NCBI GenBank assembly: GCA_016342345.1
Contig: JAEINO010000006.1
Coordinates: 41,100-105,099 of the forward strand
Direction: 5' to 3'
Source: Pseudodesulfovibrio sp.
Lineage (GTDB): Bacteria; Desulfobacterota; Desulfovibrionia; Desulfovibrionales; Desulfovibrionaceae
DNA: 64,000 nucleotides
Numbering within the stretch: position 1 is the first letter of the stretch; the number at the start of each line of letters is the position of its first letter. Below the pieces are notes generated by a model. It had not been told where the DNA came from and did no database searches. It worked only from the letters and a program-made list of their open reading frames with translations. The position numbers and the translations under genes were made by a program. Positions 25,754-35,301 of the stretch are shown here, in pieces.

Positions 25754-26845
25754 ATGAAGCTGCTGAAAAACGATTATTACGAGAACATTGGCATCGGTGA
25801 CATCCACGCAAAGGTTCTGGCCGGTGAACGACTGTCGCGCGAAGATGGCATACGTCTTTTCGATTGCCCGGAACCGCTTGCCATCGGCTCGCTGGCTCAT
25901 CAGGTCCGAACCCGAATGCACGGCGACAAGGCCTTCTACGTCATCAACCAGCATATCAACTATACCAACATATGTGTCAACGGCTGCGTGTTCTGCGCCT
26001 ATCAACGAGAAGAAGGACAGGCTGGAGGATTCGTCCTGAGTATCGACGAGGCGCTCGCGAAAATAGACTCATCCCTGACCCCACGAGAGATTCACATTGT
26101 CGGCGGCTGCCACCCAAAACTGGGACTAAAGTATTTCGAGGAACTTCTGAACGCGATCAAGGTCAGGATTCCCAATGTCGTGCTCAAATGCTTCACCGCC
26201 GTTGAAATCGCCCATTTCGCAAAAATAGAAGAAACAACGACCATCAATGTCCTGTTGCGCCTGAACAAGGCCGGACTCGACATGCTGGCCGGTGGCGGAG
26301 CAGAAATCTTCAATCCGTATATTCGTGAACAAATTTGTCCGCGCAAATCCACTGCCAAAGAATGGCTGGCCATCCATGAAGAGGCACACCAGCTTGGCAT
26401 GAAGACTAATTGCACCATGCTTTTCGGGCACATCGAATCCCATGAAGACCGCATTGATCACCTTGTCCGATTGCGTGAAAGCCAAGATCGGGGAGGCGGC
26501 TACACCTGCTTCATCCCTCTTCCATTTCTGACCGAAAACAGCCAGCTCTCGATAGAAAAACCCCTCACAGGCCTGGAAGAGCTACGCACCATTGCCATAA
26601 GCCGTCTCATGCTCGACAACATATCGCACATCAAGGCCTACTGGGTAATGCTCGGCGTCAAACAGGCACAAGCCGCCCTTAAATTCGGAGCCGACGACTT
26701 CGACGGAACCGTGGTCGAGGAAAAAATTGGTCACGAAGCTGGTGCCACCAGCGAACAGGGCCTTTCCCGCACCGAACTTGAAGAAATGATCACGGGTTGC
26801 GGATGCACCCCGGTCGAACGAGATGGCTTTTTCAACGAAATCTAA
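25754..26845 (+). CDS. mqnE: Aminofutalosine synthase MqnE (radical SAM)
   Basis: Joins 3-[(1-carboxyvinyl)oxy]benzoate to the adenosyl group of SAM, giving 6-amino-6-deoxyfutalosine. 363 residues. SAM cluster motif C-x3-C-x2-C in NICVNGCVFCAYQRE; the MqnE/CofH fold continues with VGGCHPKLGLKYFEELL and the C-terminal FDGTVVEEKIGHEAGA that separates MqnE from MqnC. AGGAGA lies just upstream of the ATG. mqnC follows. Confidence 0.93.
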   Translation: MKLLKNDYYENIGIGDIHAKVLAGERLSREDGIRLFDCPEPLAIGSLAHQVRTRMHGDKAFYVINQHINYTNICVNGCVFCAYQREEGQAGGFVLSIDEALAKIDSSLTPREIHIVGGCHPKLGLKYFEELLNAIKVRIPNVVLKCFTAVEIAHFAKIEETTTINVLLRLNKAGLDMLAGGGAEIFNPYIREQICPRKSTAKEWLAIHEEAHQLGMKTNCTMLFGHIESHEDRIDHLVRLRESQDRGGGYTCFIPLPFLTENSQLSIEKPLTGLEELRTIAISRLMLDNISHIKAYWVMLGVKQAQAALKFGADDFDGTVVEEKIGHEAGATSEQGLSRTELEEMITGCGCTPVERDGFFNEI

Positions 26846-26897
26846 TTGCCTCAGCGAATTACCAGGATCAGCACGAATAAAAAGTGAGTATTGTGTG

Positions 26898-27965
26898 ATG
26901 ACAATTGATACTATTTTTCAAAAAATATTGGACGGCAAACGGATCAATCGCAGCGAGGCCTTGCGGCTTTACAATGACGCAGATTTTCATGAACTCGGAC
27001 ACCTTGCCCATCAGATCAGACTCACCAAACACCCCGATCCGCTGGTTACCTATGTCGTTGACCGCAACATAAACTATTCAAATATCTGCGTCTGTTGCTG
27101 CAAATTCTGCGCGTTCTATCGCACACCTGATCAGGACGGCGGTTATGTGTTGACCCATGAAGAAATCGGCGAAAAAATTCAGGCGACACTAAACCTCGGC
27201 GGCACCCAGATTCTCATGCAGGGCGGACATCATCCAGATCTTCCTCTGACATGGTATGAAGACATGCTCCGATACATCAAGGCATACCATCCCATCCATA
27301 TCCACGCATTCTCTCCACCGGAAATCGTTTTCTGGAGTGAAAAAGAAGGCATACCGGTATCTGAAGTCATTGAAAGATTACGTAAGGCCGGGCTCGACTC
27401 AATTCCAGGAGGTGGTGCGGAAATTCTGGTGGATGAAGTCCGCTCAGTCGTCGCACCCAACAAATGCCCTGCCGGACAATGGCTCGCCGTCATGGAAGAA
27501 GCACACAAACAGGGACTGCGCACCACGGCAACAATGATGTTCGGTCATCTGGATACAGCCAGACATCGAATCGAACACCTGTTTGCTATTCGCGAATCCC
27601 AGGATCGGACCAACGGCTTCACAGCCTTTATTCCTTGGACATTCCAGCCCGACCACACGCAACTCCCGGATTGCCGCAAACTGACCAGCACCGAATATCT
27701 GCGCATGCTCGCAGTTTCCCGCCTTGTTCTTGACAATGTGGAAAACATCCAGGTTTCCTGGGTAACCATGGGACCGAAAATCGCACAGCTTGCTCTCTAT
27801 TTCGGAGGAAACGACTTTGGTTCAACCATGATCGAAGAAAACGTGGTCAAAGCCGCAGGTGTGACATTCAGAATTTCGGTAGAAGAAATCCAAAGACTGG
27901 TGACGGACGCCGGTTTCAAACCAATGCAGCGGACCATGGATTACACACTGCTGGAGAATTTCTAA
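26898..27965 (+). CDS. mqnC: Cyclic dehypoxanthine futalosine synthase MqnC (radical SAM)
   Basis: Cyclises dehypoxanthine futalosine to the spiro intermediate of menaquinone synthesis. 355 residues with the motif C-x3-C-x2-C in NICVCCCKFCAFYR, MQGGHHPDLPLTWYEDML, and the C-terminal GGNDFGSTMIEENVV typical of MqnC. ATG 26898 begins the family-like sequence (MTIDTIFQKILDG); the longer frame from 26823 overlaps mqnE and is unlikely. Its stop overlaps the mqnA ATG by one base. Confidence 0.93.
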   Translation: MTIDTIFQKILDGKRINRSEALRLYNDADFHELGHLAHQIRLTKHPDPLVTYVVDRNINYSNICVCCCKFCAFYRTPDQDGGYVLTHEEIGEKIQATLNLGGTQILMQGGHHPDLPLTWYEDMLRYIKAYHPIHIHAFSPPEIVFWSEKEGIPVSEVIERLRKAGLDSIPGGGAEILVDEVRSVVAPNKCPAGQWLAVMEEAHKQGLRTTATMMFGHLDTARHRIEHLFAIRESQDRTNGFTAFIPWTFQPDHTQLPDCRKLTSTEYLRMLAVSRLVLDNVENIQVSWVTMGPKIAQLALYFGGNDFGSTMIEENVVKAAGVTFRISVEEIQRLVTDAGFKPMQRTMDYTLLENF

Positions 27966-28789
27966 TGTCTGTCCGCCTGGGAAAAATTGGGTATCTCAAC
28001 GTGTTGCCCATCTATCACCCATTGGAAGTTGGCATTATCAAAAATGATTTCTCCATTATTTCCGGTCCACCCTCCAAGCTGAACCGACTCATGGATGCCG
28101 AAGAACTTGACATTTCAGCCGCTTCAAGTATCGAGTATGCTCGCCATCCTGAGAAGTATTACCTCGTCCCGGACATAGCCATCGGCAGTCGTGGACCAGT
28201 GCAAAGCGTCTTGCTTTTGAGCAGAACTCCTGTCAAACAACTCTCTGAAAAAACCATTCTTGTCAGTTCACAGACGCATACTTCCGCCGCTCTTTTGCGC
28301 ATTTTACAATCGGAATTATGGGAAATAAAGACAGAATTCACTTCAGGAGATGCCACTTTCATCCTTGAAAAAGGAGACAGACCAGATGCAATCCTGGCAA
28401 TTGGCGACGAGGCATTAAACCTGCGACACCACCCTGATTATCCTTATCGAATTGATTTAGGTGAATCATGGAGGGAGCTTACAGGACTACCGTTTATATT
28501 CGGTGTCTGGATAGTACAGCGTGAAAGTTTGGAAACGAACCAGCATAAAATCAAAAATGCAGTCAAGATGCTTCTCGAATCCAAGGCATGGGGAGTCGAA
28601 AACATATCGGATATGTGTACGCTAGCAGCTGAAGACAGTTGTTTAAACAGTAAAGAAATGTGTTCGTACTTTGATGGTTTGGTGTACGATCTGGGCAGTG
28701 AACAACTCAAAGGACTCACACTTTTTTATCAATACCTGAAAAAATGCGGTATTATTGACAGAGCACCTGAATTACAATTCATTCCATAG
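27965..28789 (+). CDS. mqnA: Chorismate dehydratase MqnA
   Basis: First step of the futalosine pathway: dehydration of chorismate to 3-[(1-carboxyvinyl)oxy]benzoate. 274 residues with a periplasmic-binding-like fold, start VRLGKIGYLNVLPIYHPLE and the SxxSIEYARHPEKYY segment with LAIGDEAL later. It starts inside the last codon of mqnC, so it is translationally coupled. The second half is visibly richer in A and T than mqnE. mqnB (the hydrolase step) is not in the window. Confidence 0.92.
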   Translation: MSVRLGKIGYLNVLPIYHPLEVGIIKNDFSIISGPPSKLNRLMDAEELDISAASSIEYARHPEKYYLVPDIAIGSRGPVQSVLLLSRTPVKQLSEKTILVSSQTHTSAALLRILQSELWEIKTEFTSGDATFILEKGDRPDAILAIGDEALNLRHHPDYPYRIDLGESWRELTGLPFIFGVWIVQRESLETNQHKIKNAVKMLLESKAWGVENISDMCTLAAEDSCLNSKEMCSYFDGLVYDLGSEQLKGLTLFYQYLKKCGIIDRAPELQFIP

Positions 28790-28810
28790 AAGTCTCTTGC
28801 CACATAAATA

Positions 28811-28840
28811 AAGGCCCGAACTAGATTGTTCGGGCCTTCT
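28811..28840. terminator. Terminator between mqnA and the lysR gene
   Basis: Perfect 11-bp stem AAGGCCCGAAC (28811-28821) and GTTCGGGCCTT (28828-28838), 6-base loop, pyrimidine-rich tail CTTCTCTT. Usable for both converging transcripts. Confidence 0.85.
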
Positions 28841-28866
28841 TCTCTTCTACAAATCTACCAATACGC

Positions 28867-29754
28867 CTAGGAAATAAAATCAATAAAGGCTTTGAGTGCT
28901 GGGAAAATATGTCTTCCGCCGTGATAAATAAGGTAAAATTTTCTACGCCCTTCAAGTTCCGGCACGACAAGTCTTGTCAGTTGTCCGCTCTGAATGTATT
29001 CCCGACATGCCAAAAGAGACGTCATGCTGATGCCAACGCCGCTCAATGTATGGGCAAGGGTTTCGCAGGTGCCATCAACCCAACAACGCACATTAAGATG
29101 ACGTAGGGAAAGACCGGCATCAATAAGCGTATCTTCTAGGACTCTGCGGGTTGCCGACCCTTTTTCACGCATGACCCAAGGCAACTTGATGAGTTGATCC
29201 ATGCCTACAATTTGACCGATAGCAGGCAACCAGGGTGAATCCGAAGCAGCGACAACAACAGTTTCATCTTCAAGCAATAATTGTGATTTCAAACCCTCGA
29301 CATTCGGTTTCTGGCCGACAATACCAACCGGCCAATCTCCGACAGCAACTCGCTTGATAACCTCGGAAGAATCACTTGTATGGACCACAAAACTTACATC
29401 TGGATATCTTTTCGTAAAATTTGCAAGCAATGCTGGCATGATATTATGCGAAGGGATAGTGCTGCATCCAATCTTCAATTCACCCACTACCTTATCCCGA
29501 AGAATTTCAATGGCCGCTTTTGCCTGTTCCAAGCTCTGAAAAATTGAAACTGCATTACCATATAAGACATCACCAGCTTGGGTCGGAGAAACCTTACGGC
29601 CAAAGCGATCAAAGAGTTTGACACCAAGCTCTGCCTCAAGATTGGCAACATGAGAACTTATAGTAGGCTGGGACAAAAACATTGCATCTCCAGCCTTGGA
29701 AAAATTTTGCAACTCGTACACCTTGCAAAATGCTTCAAGCTTTCTGATATCCAT
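28867..29754 (-). CDS. LysR family transcriptional regulator
   Basis: 295 residues: N-terminal winged helix (LEAFCKVYELQNFSKAGDAMFLSQPTISSHVANLEAELG) and the two-lobed LysR substrate domain (ELKIGCSTIPSHNIMPALLANF). The sequence resembles the CysB/CysL-like subgroup that is found near selenium or sulfur metabolism genes in sulfate reducers, but no target gene stands beside it. Neighbours on both sides are separated by terminators. Confidence 0.88.
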   Translation of the reverse strand: MDIRKLEAFCKVYELQNFSKAGDAMFLSQPTISSHVANLEAELGVKLFDRFGRKVSPTQAGDVLYGNAVSIFQSLEQAKAAIEILRDKVVGELKIGCSTIPSHNIMPALLANFTKRYPDVSFVVHTSDSSEVIKRVAVGDWPVGIVGQKPNVEGLKSQLLLEDETVVVAASDSPWLPAIGQIVGMDQLIKLPWVMREKGSATRRVLEDTLIDAGLSLRHLNVRCWVDGTCETLAHTLSGVGISMTSLLACREYIQSGQLTRLVVPELEGRRKFYLIYHGGRHIFPALKAFIDFIS

Positions 29755-29798
29755 ATACTTTCCTATTGCAACTATTTAAAAAATCTATAGAAGAACTC

Positions 29799-29829
29799 AA
29801 AAAAAGAGCAGGCTGGAAGCCTGCTCTTT
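29799..29829 (-). terminator. Terminator of the ribosomal super-operon (after rplQ)
   Basis: On the minus strand a 12-bp stem AAAGAGCAGGCT/AGCCTGCTCTTT with a 3-base loop is followed by seven T. It lies 6 bases after the rplQ stop. Confidence 0.9.
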
Positions 29830-29834
29830 CAAGT

Positions 29835-30407
29835 CTACTTTTCGTCTTTGGATTCGGCTGCATCGGCAACCGCATTCTCGGACTCTTGAGCCTTCTTCTT
29901 GGGAGCAGCCTTTTTGACGGGCTTCTCTTCAACTACTTCGGCTTTTTTCTTGGGGGCAGCCTTGGGCTTGGCAGGAGCTTTCTCTTTCTTCTCCTCGACC
30001 TTGGCTTCAGTTTTTTTCTCGGCTTTTTCAACCGGAGCAACGTCGACTGCTTTCTTGGTCAACTCAATGATGACCATGGGTGCGCAGTCGCCAGTGCGGG
30101 GCTGGGACAGTCTGAGAATGCGGGTGTAACCACCAGTACCGCCCTCAAAGCGAGGTCCAATTTCATCAAAAAGCCGCTGCACCAGTTGGTGATTGCCAAG
30201 GACTTTGTAAGCCTGGCGGCGGGTATGCAGATCGTTGCGCAAAGCCAAGGTGATGAGCTTGTCAACAACGCGACGAAGCTCCTTTGCCTTAGCTTCGGTC
30301 GTGCGGATCTGTTCGTAGGTCAGAAGCGCGCGGGCCATGTTCTTGAACATGGCGGCACGGTGAGAATTGGACCGATTCAGTTTGCGACCGGACTTTCTAT
30401 GCCTCAT
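29835..30407 (-). CDS. rplQ: 50S ribosomal protein L17 with Lys/Ala/Glu-rich C-terminal tail
   Basis: Large-subunit protein near the exit tunnel. The core is residues 1 to about 118 ([20 protein letters not shown] ... APMVIIELT), the normal L17 length. Residues 119-190 form a low-complexity tail rich in Lys, Ala, Glu and Pro, with repeated PKKKA-like units. The start overlaps the rpoA end by 11 bases, as in other bacteria where L17 closes the alpha operon. Confidence 0.95.
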   Translation of the reverse strand: MRHRKSGRKLNRSNSHRAAMFKNMARALLTYEQIRTTEAKAKELRRVVDKLITLALRNDLHTRRQAYKVLGNHQLVQRLFDEIGPRFEGGTGGYTRILRLSQPRTGDCAPMVIIELTKKAVDVAPVEKAEKKTEAKVEEKKEKAPAKPKAAPKKKAEVVEEKPVKKAAPKKKAQESENAVADAAESKDEK

Positions 30408-31437
30408 TTTTCTCTTTCCTCTTCAACCATTCCTGGTATTTCTTGTCAAAATCCTCAACATGCATACCAAACTTGAGAGTCATTGCGTCCAGAACTCGAC
30501 GGATTTCATCGAGTGACTTGCGACCAAAATTCTTGGTCTTCAACATGGACTGCTCGGTACGCTGAACCAGTTCACCAACAAGCTGAATGTTGGCGGCCTT
30601 CAGGCAATTGGTTGCACGAACTGAAAGTTCGAGCTCATCAATGCTCTTGAAGAGGTTCGGATTCAGATCAATTGCATCGTCTTCTTCTTCGTAAGTCTCG
30701 GAAGAGAGCTCGTCGAAGTTGATGAACACAGACAACTGGTCCTTCAGGATTTTGGCACTGTATGCACAGGCATCCTCTGGAGAGACAGAACCATCTGTCC
30801 ACACTTCGAGAATGAGCTTATCATAGTTCGTCATTTGACCGACACGTGCCTGTTCGACGGAGTATGCGACCTTTTTGACAGGAGAATAGCTGGCATCAAG
30901 AATTATGGAACCGATTTCATCGGTCAAACCCTCGTGCATGTCGGCCGGGATATATCCCTTGCCCATGCGAACTTCCAGCTCCATCTTCAAGGAGCGATTC
31001 TCAGTCAGGGTGGCAATAAGCTGATCCTTGTTCAGAACAGTGACATTCTGGTTTTCCTGGATCATGCCAGCTGTGATCTGGCCTTTTTTGTTGGCCTGTA
31101 GGACCAACCGTTGAGGCTCATCCGTGGTCATTGTAACGCGTACCTGTTTCAGGTTCAGCACGACCTCGGTCATGTCCTCAAGAACACCAGGCAATGTTGT
31201 AAACTCATGCTGCACTCCCTCTACGGTCGCGGCAACAATGGCGCATCCCTGCATAGAGGAAAGAAGAACCCGGCGCATGGCATTGCCAATTGTAGTGGCA
31301 AAACCGCGCTCCAGTGGTTCGCAGACGAACTTCCCGTACATCGCGGTTGACTTTCCGTCACGCACGAGCTTCTCGGGTTTAACCAGTTCACTCCAGTTGC
31401 GGGTGTTGATGAGTTTGTCGCCGTTCTCAATAAGCAT
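30397..31437 (-). CDS. rpoA: RNA polymerase alpha subunit
   Basis: 346 residues. N-terminal dimerisation domain ([22 protein letters not shown]) that nucleates polymerase assembly; an acidic linker ([16 protein letters not shown]); C-terminal domain ([16 protein letters not shown] ... [12 protein letters not shown]) that binds UP elements and activators. It lies between rpsD (12-base gap) and rplQ in the classical alpha operon. Confidence 0.98.
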   Translation of the reverse strand: MLIENGDKLINTRNWSELVKPEKLVRDGKSTAMYGKFVCEPLERGFATTIGNAMRRVLLSSMQGCAIVAATVEGVQHEFTTLPGVLEDMTEVVLNLKQVRVTMTTDEPQRLVLQANKKGQITAGMIQENQNVTVLNKDQLIATLTENRSLKMELEVRMGKGYIPADMHEGLTDEIGSIILDASYSPVKKVAYSVEQARVGQMTNYDKLILEVWTDGSVSPEDACAYSAKILKDQLSVFINFDELSSETYEEEDDAIDLNPNLFKSIDELELSVRATNCLKAANIQLVGELVQRTEQSMLKTKNFGRKSLDEIRRVLDAMTLKFGMHVEDFDKKYQEWLKRKEKNEA

Positions 31438-31449
31438 GAAGTCCCCTAT

Positions 31450-32076
31450 TTACTTGGAGTACAATTCAACAATGAGCTGCTCGTTGATCGGGAACTGGAT
31501 ATCGTCCCGGCTCGGCATGGCCTTTACCGTGCCCTTGAAGTTTGCACCATCGGATTCAAGCCACTCAGGACATCCGCGGCGAGCTATGACTTCCTGGGCC
31601 TCGTTGATCACGGGGATCTTACGAGATTCTTCGCGTACTTCAATAACATCCTCAGGCTTGACCTGCATGGACGGAATATTCACACGACGACCATTCAGCT
31701 TGAAAATACCATGAAGAACAAGCTGACGGGCCTGGTCGCGGGAGTTAGCGTAACCCAGACGGTATATAACGTTGTCCAAACGGCGTTCGAGAAGCATCAA
31801 CAGGTTATGACCAGTGACACCTTTCATGCCATCGGCACGGTGATAGTACAAACGGAATTGGCCTTCAAGAACACCGTACATACGGCGAACTTTCTGCTTC
31901 TCGCGAAGCTGAATGGCGTAGTCGCTCATTTTATGACGCATACGACCGGAATGACCCGGAGGATATGGACGCTTTTCATAAGCGCACTTATCAGTATAGC
32001 AACGATCACCTTTCAGGAACAACTTGGTTCCTTCGCGACGACACAACTTGCATTTTGCATCAGTATATCTTGCCAC
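31450..32076 (-). CDS. rpsD: 30S ribosomal protein S4, zinc-binding form
   Basis: Primary 16S rRNA binder that starts assembly of the 30S body. 208 residues; Cys9, Cys12, Cys26 and Cys31 form the zinc site of the C+ type. The S4 RNA-binding domain lies at about residues 98-160 ([20 protein letters not shown]). In other bacteria S4 represses its operon; no such site was identified here. Confidence 0.97.
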   Translation of the reverse strand: MARYTDAKCKLCRREGTKLFLKGDRCYTDKCAYEKRPYPPGHSGRMRHKMSDYAIQLREKQKVRRMYGVLEGQFRLYYHRADGMKGVTGHNLLMLLERRLDNVIYRLGYANSRDQARQLVLHGIFKLNGRRVNIPSMQVKPEDVIEVREESRKIPVINEAQEVIARRGCPEWLESDGANFKGTVKAMPSRDDIQFPINEQLIVELYSK

Positions 32077-32091
32077 AATAAATCTCCTTCA

Positions 32092-32478
32092 TTAAACCCT
32101 GCGGCGTTTAGGCGGGCGGCAGCCATTATGGGGAATCGGTGTGATATCCCGAATAAAGGTCACCCTAAAACCTGCATTGTTGATGGCGCGCATGGCAGCT
32201 TCACGTCCGGAGCCTGGGCCCTTGACATAAATACCAACAGTGCGCATGCCGGAATCCTGAGCCCGCTTTGCAGCGGATTCAGCGGCCATCTGCGCCGCAA
32301 AAGGAGTAGACTTACGAGAGCCCTTAAAATGAGCACCTGCGGAAGCCCAGCTAATGACATTGCCTTTGACATCGGTAAAAGTCACGATCGTATTATTGAA
32401 CGTAGCTTTTACATGAACGATGCCAACAGGTATGTTCTTTTTCTCTTTTTTCTTCCCAGATCGACGGGGTTTAGCCAT
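32092..32478 (-). CDS. rpsK: 30S ribosomal protein S11
   Basis: Platform protein of the small subunit that contacts the mRNA near the E site. 128 residues with a Lys-rich start, [15 protein letters not shown] in the middle and the invariant end [10 protein letters not shown]. Order rpsM-rpsK-rpsD is the usual one; it follows rpsM by 82 bases. Confidence 0.98.
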   Translation of the reverse strand: MAKPRRSGKKKEKKNIPVGIVHVKATFNNTIVTFTDVKGNVISWASAGAHFKGSRKSTPFAAQMAAESAAKRAQDSGMRTVGIYVKGPGSGREAAMRAINNAGFRVTFIRDITPIPHNGCRPPKRRRV

Positions 32479-32560
32479 TGCCTTATTCTCCGTTGAATAA
32501 ATGTCTTATACAACGCCTGCATGTCGAATTGACATAACACGCGATAGTCGCGATGCGAAC

Positions 32561-32932
32561 TTATTTCTTCTTACGGCCCATGACTGAACGACGCGGTCCC
32601 TTACGGGTACGCGCATTTGTCTTGGACTTCTGCCCGCGAACGGGAAGACCACGACGATGACGCAAGCCGCGATAGCAGCCAATGTCCATCAAACGTTTAA
32701 TGTTGCCAGTAATCTCACGACGGAGGTCACCCTCAACCTTGTGGTTGTTTTCGATTTCGATACGAATCTGATTAACTTCTTCGGCAGAAAGAGCATCTGT
32801 CTTTTTTTGCCAATCAATCTCGACGGTATCAAGAATCTGCAGTGCCACGGTCCGGCCGATGCCGTAGATGTACGTCAGCGCAATATCCATGCGCTTATTT
32901 TTTGGCAGATCAACACCAGCAATACGTGCCAT
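32561..32932 (-). CDS. rpsM: 30S ribosomal protein S13
   Basis: Head protein that contacts the P-site tRNA and forms bridge B1 with the 50S. 123 residues; [21 protein letters not shown] start, helix-two-turn-helix region [13 protein letters not shown], and basic tail [21 protein letters not shown] that reaches the decoding area. Confidence 0.98.
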   Translation of the reverse strand: MARIAGVDLPKNKRMDIALTYIYGIGRTVALQILDTVEIDWQKKTDALSAEEVNQIRIEIENNHKVEGDLRREITGNIKRLMDIGCYRGLRHRRGLPVRGQKSKTNARTRKGPRRSVMGRKKK

Positions 32933-32944
32933 AGTTATTTCCTT

Positions 32945-33058
32945 TTATCCTTGACGCTGCTTGTGCCGTGGGTTGTCACAGATAACCCGAAGCACGCCGT
33001 TGCGCCTGATGATTTTGCACTTTGAACACATTTTCTTAACAGAAGGTCTGACTTTCAT
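32945..33058 (-). CDS. rpmJ: 50S ribosomal protein L36, zinc-binding form
   Basis: 37 residues found by direct translation between rpsM and map: [17 protein letters not shown] start, ending PRHKQRQG. Cys11, Cys14, Cys27 and His32 give the zinc site of the C+ type. It ends 12 bases before rpsM. The usual neighbour infA is missing. Confidence 0.96.
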   Translation of the reverse strand: MKVRPSVKKMCSKCKIIRRNGVLRVICDNPRHKQRQG

Positions 33059-33188
33059 GACCGACTCCAAACTGTCTAAATAAACATATTGCCTTAGCCC
33101 CTAACAATGGGACTGGCCTTGAAAACGAAGCTGTGTTTTATACAGCGATTATAGATAAAGAGCAAGCCCTAATTTTCCAGCCCAAAGG

Positions 33189-33959
33189 CTAGTTGGATTT
33201 ACTCAATATCTTTGGCCCGTCGGAGGTAATGGCTATGGTATGCTCAAAGTGAGCGGACAGTTTCCTGTCCTTGGTTACCGCAGTCCATTTGTCCTCAAGA
33301 ACTTCCACTTCATAAACTCCCGTAGTAACCATCGGCTCAATGGCAAGCACCATGCCGGCTTTAAGAGGAATGCCGGCCATGCCCTTGGGTACAAAGTTGG
33401 GGATCTCAGGCTTCTCATGAAGATGACTTCCGATCCCGTGTCCAACAAAACGACGAACTATACCGAAACCGAACCCTTCAACGTATGACTGGATTGCCGC
33501 GGAAATGTCATACAGATTGTTTCCGGGAACAGCTTGCTCGATACCGATATTAAGAGACTCACGTGTTACATCCATGAGTTTCTGGGCTTCATCAGAGACC
33601 TGACCGACCCCAAAGGTACGGGCTGAATCTCCGAAGAAACCATGATACACGACTCCCATATCAAAGCTGACGATATCGCCCTCTTCAAGGATACGATCCT
33701 CTGAAGGAAACCCGTGCACAATTTCTTCATTCACAGAACTGCATAGGGCAAAGGGATAACCCTGATACCCGAGAAACGCCGGACGCACATTGTGCTCATC
33801 GCACCGAGCGCGACAAATCTCTTCAAAATGCATTGTCGAAACACCAGGTTTGACGTTCTCTCCCAACTCATCGAGAATCAGTGAGACAATGCGATTGGCC
33901 TCACGCATGAGGCCAATCTCTTTATCGTTTTTGAGGAATACGCCTCTGAATTTCTTCAA
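33189..33959 (-). CDS. map: Methionine aminopeptidase, type I
   Basis: Removes the initiator Met from new proteins. 256 residues with the pita-bread fold ligands: Asp in VSFDMGVVYHG and FFGDSARTFGVG, His in GHGIGSHLHEKPEI, Glu in MVLAIEPMV and HFEHTIAIT. No N-terminal zinc-finger or SH3 extension. It lies 2 bases after the secY stop codon, so the two are coupled. The 130 bases to rpmJ hold no gene; a TATAAT on the minus strand there lacks a good -35 box. Confidence 0.96.
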   Translation of the reverse strand: MKKFRGVFLKNDKEIGLMREANRIVSLILDELGENVKPGVSTMHFEEICRARCDEHNVRPAFLGYQGYPFALCSSVNEEIVHGFPSEDRILEEGDIVSFDMGVVYHGFFGDSARTFGVGQVSDEAQKLMDVTRESLNIGIEQAVPGNNLYDISAAIQSYVEGFGFGIVRRFVGHGIGSHLHEKPEIPNFVPKGMAGIPLKAGMVLAIEPMVTTGVYEVEVLEDKWTAVTKDRKLSAHFEHTIAITSDGPKILSKSN

Positions 33960-33961
33960 AA

Positions 33962-35278
33962 CTAGTTCCTACCTTTCAACTTGCCAGACTTGCCCATCAA
34001 ACCTTCGTACTGACGCGAAATCAGATAAGATTCGATCTGTCCCATGAAATCCATAGCCACGCCGACCACGATCAGAAGTGAAGTGCCGCCAAAGTAGAAC
34101 GGTACACTGAACTTACTGATCAGAAACATGGGAAGTACGCAAACAGCAGCCACATATAGGGCTCCCCACAATGTAATGCGGGCCAACACCTTGTCGATGT
34201 GTTCGCGGGTACGTACACCCGGACGGATGCCCGGAATGAAACCACCCTGTTTCTGGATATTCTCTGCTATTCCCTTGGGATCAAACATGATCGCCGTATA
34301 GAAATAACAGAAGAATATAATGATTCCAATGAACAACAAGTTGTAAATAATGGAATCAGGGCTCAAGTAAGACGAGAAATCCTGCAACATCTCATTGTTC
34401 GAGAACTGTGCGATAGTAGCAGGAAACATAAGGATGGAAGAAGCAAAGATCGGTGGAATAACACCAGCGGTGTTAATCTTGAGGGGCAGATGCGTGGTCT
34501 GCCCACCGAACATTTTGCGTCCCATCTGACGCTTGGCGTAATGGATCGGAATCCTGCGCTGTCCTCTTTCCATAAAGACAATGAATGCCAATGTGGCAGC
34601 CATTACAATAAGGAGAAAGAGCAGAATAAACAGGGTGATTTCTCCAACGGTCATTAACTGCACGGTATTGACCAACGCGGACGGAAGCCCAGCGATGATA
34701 CCGGCGTAAATAATCAGGGAGATACCATTACCGATCCCCTTTTCAGTCATTTGTTCGCCCAACCACATCAGGAATACGGTTCCGGCGGTCAACGTCAATA
34801 TGGTCATCAACTTAAACCCGATGCCGGAAAAGAGCACCATGGGCGCTCCAGTGGGGCTACTCATGCTTTCCAGGCCCGTCGCAATAGCGAAGCCCTGAAC
34901 TACGGTGATGAGTACAGTTCCGTATCTGGTATACTGGGTTATTTTCTTACGCCCGGCTTCGCCTTCCTCTTTCTGAAGACGCTTCAGCTCCGGACTGACA
35001 ACAGTCAGGAGCTGAAGGATAATGGAAGCCGAGATATAGGGCATAATGCCCAGGGCAAAGATGGACATATTGCTAAGTCCACCGCCCGAGAACATATCGA
35101 ATATCCCGAAGAGGGTGTTCTGTGCGTTAGCGAAAAATTCCGCCAAAGCACTACTATCGACGCCGGGAACCGGGATATGAATGCCCATCCGGTAGACAGC
35201 AAGTAAAGCGAATGTCCAGAGCAGTTTTTTTCTCAGCTCTGGCAATCGGGCAAGATTCTCAACTCCTGACATCGCCAC
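33962..35278 (-). CDS. secY: Protein translocase subunit SecY
   Basis: Channel-forming subunit of the SecYEG translocon in the inner membrane. 438 residues with ten membrane helices; start ENLARLPELRKKLLWTFALLAVYRMG, plug region, and the cytoplasmic loop KMFGGQTTHLPLKIN that contacts ribosome and SecA. Partner SecE is encoded at 58995-59252. It sits between rplO and map as in the spc operon. Confidence 0.98.
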   Translation of the reverse strand: MAMSGVENLARLPELRKKLLWTFALLAVYRMGIHIPVPGVDSSALAEFFANAQNTLFGIFDMFSGGGLSNMSIFALGIMPYISASIILQLLTVVSPELKRLQKEEGEAGRKKITQYTRYGTVLITVVQGFAIATGLESMSSPTGAPMVLFSGIGFKLMTILTLTAGTVFLMWLGEQMTEKGIGNGISLIIYAGIIAGLPSALVNTVQLMTVGEITLFILLFLLIVMAATLAFIVFMERGQRRIPIHYAKRQMGRKMFGGQTTHLPLKINTAGVIPPIFASSILMFPATIAQFSNNEMLQDFSSYLSPDSIIYNLLFIGIIIFFCYFYTAIMFDPKGIAENIQKQGGFIPGIRPGVRTREHIDKVLARITLWGALYVAAVCVLPMFLISKFSVPFYFGGTSLLIVVGVAMDFMGQIESYLISRQYEGLMGKSGKLKGRN

Positions 35279-35301
35279 AATACCCCTTCAGATACTCGGA
35301 A

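Noticed and set aside
33059..33188. Internal promoter between map and rpmJ (TATAAT on the minus strand)
   Set aside because: No acceptable -35 box at the right distance.
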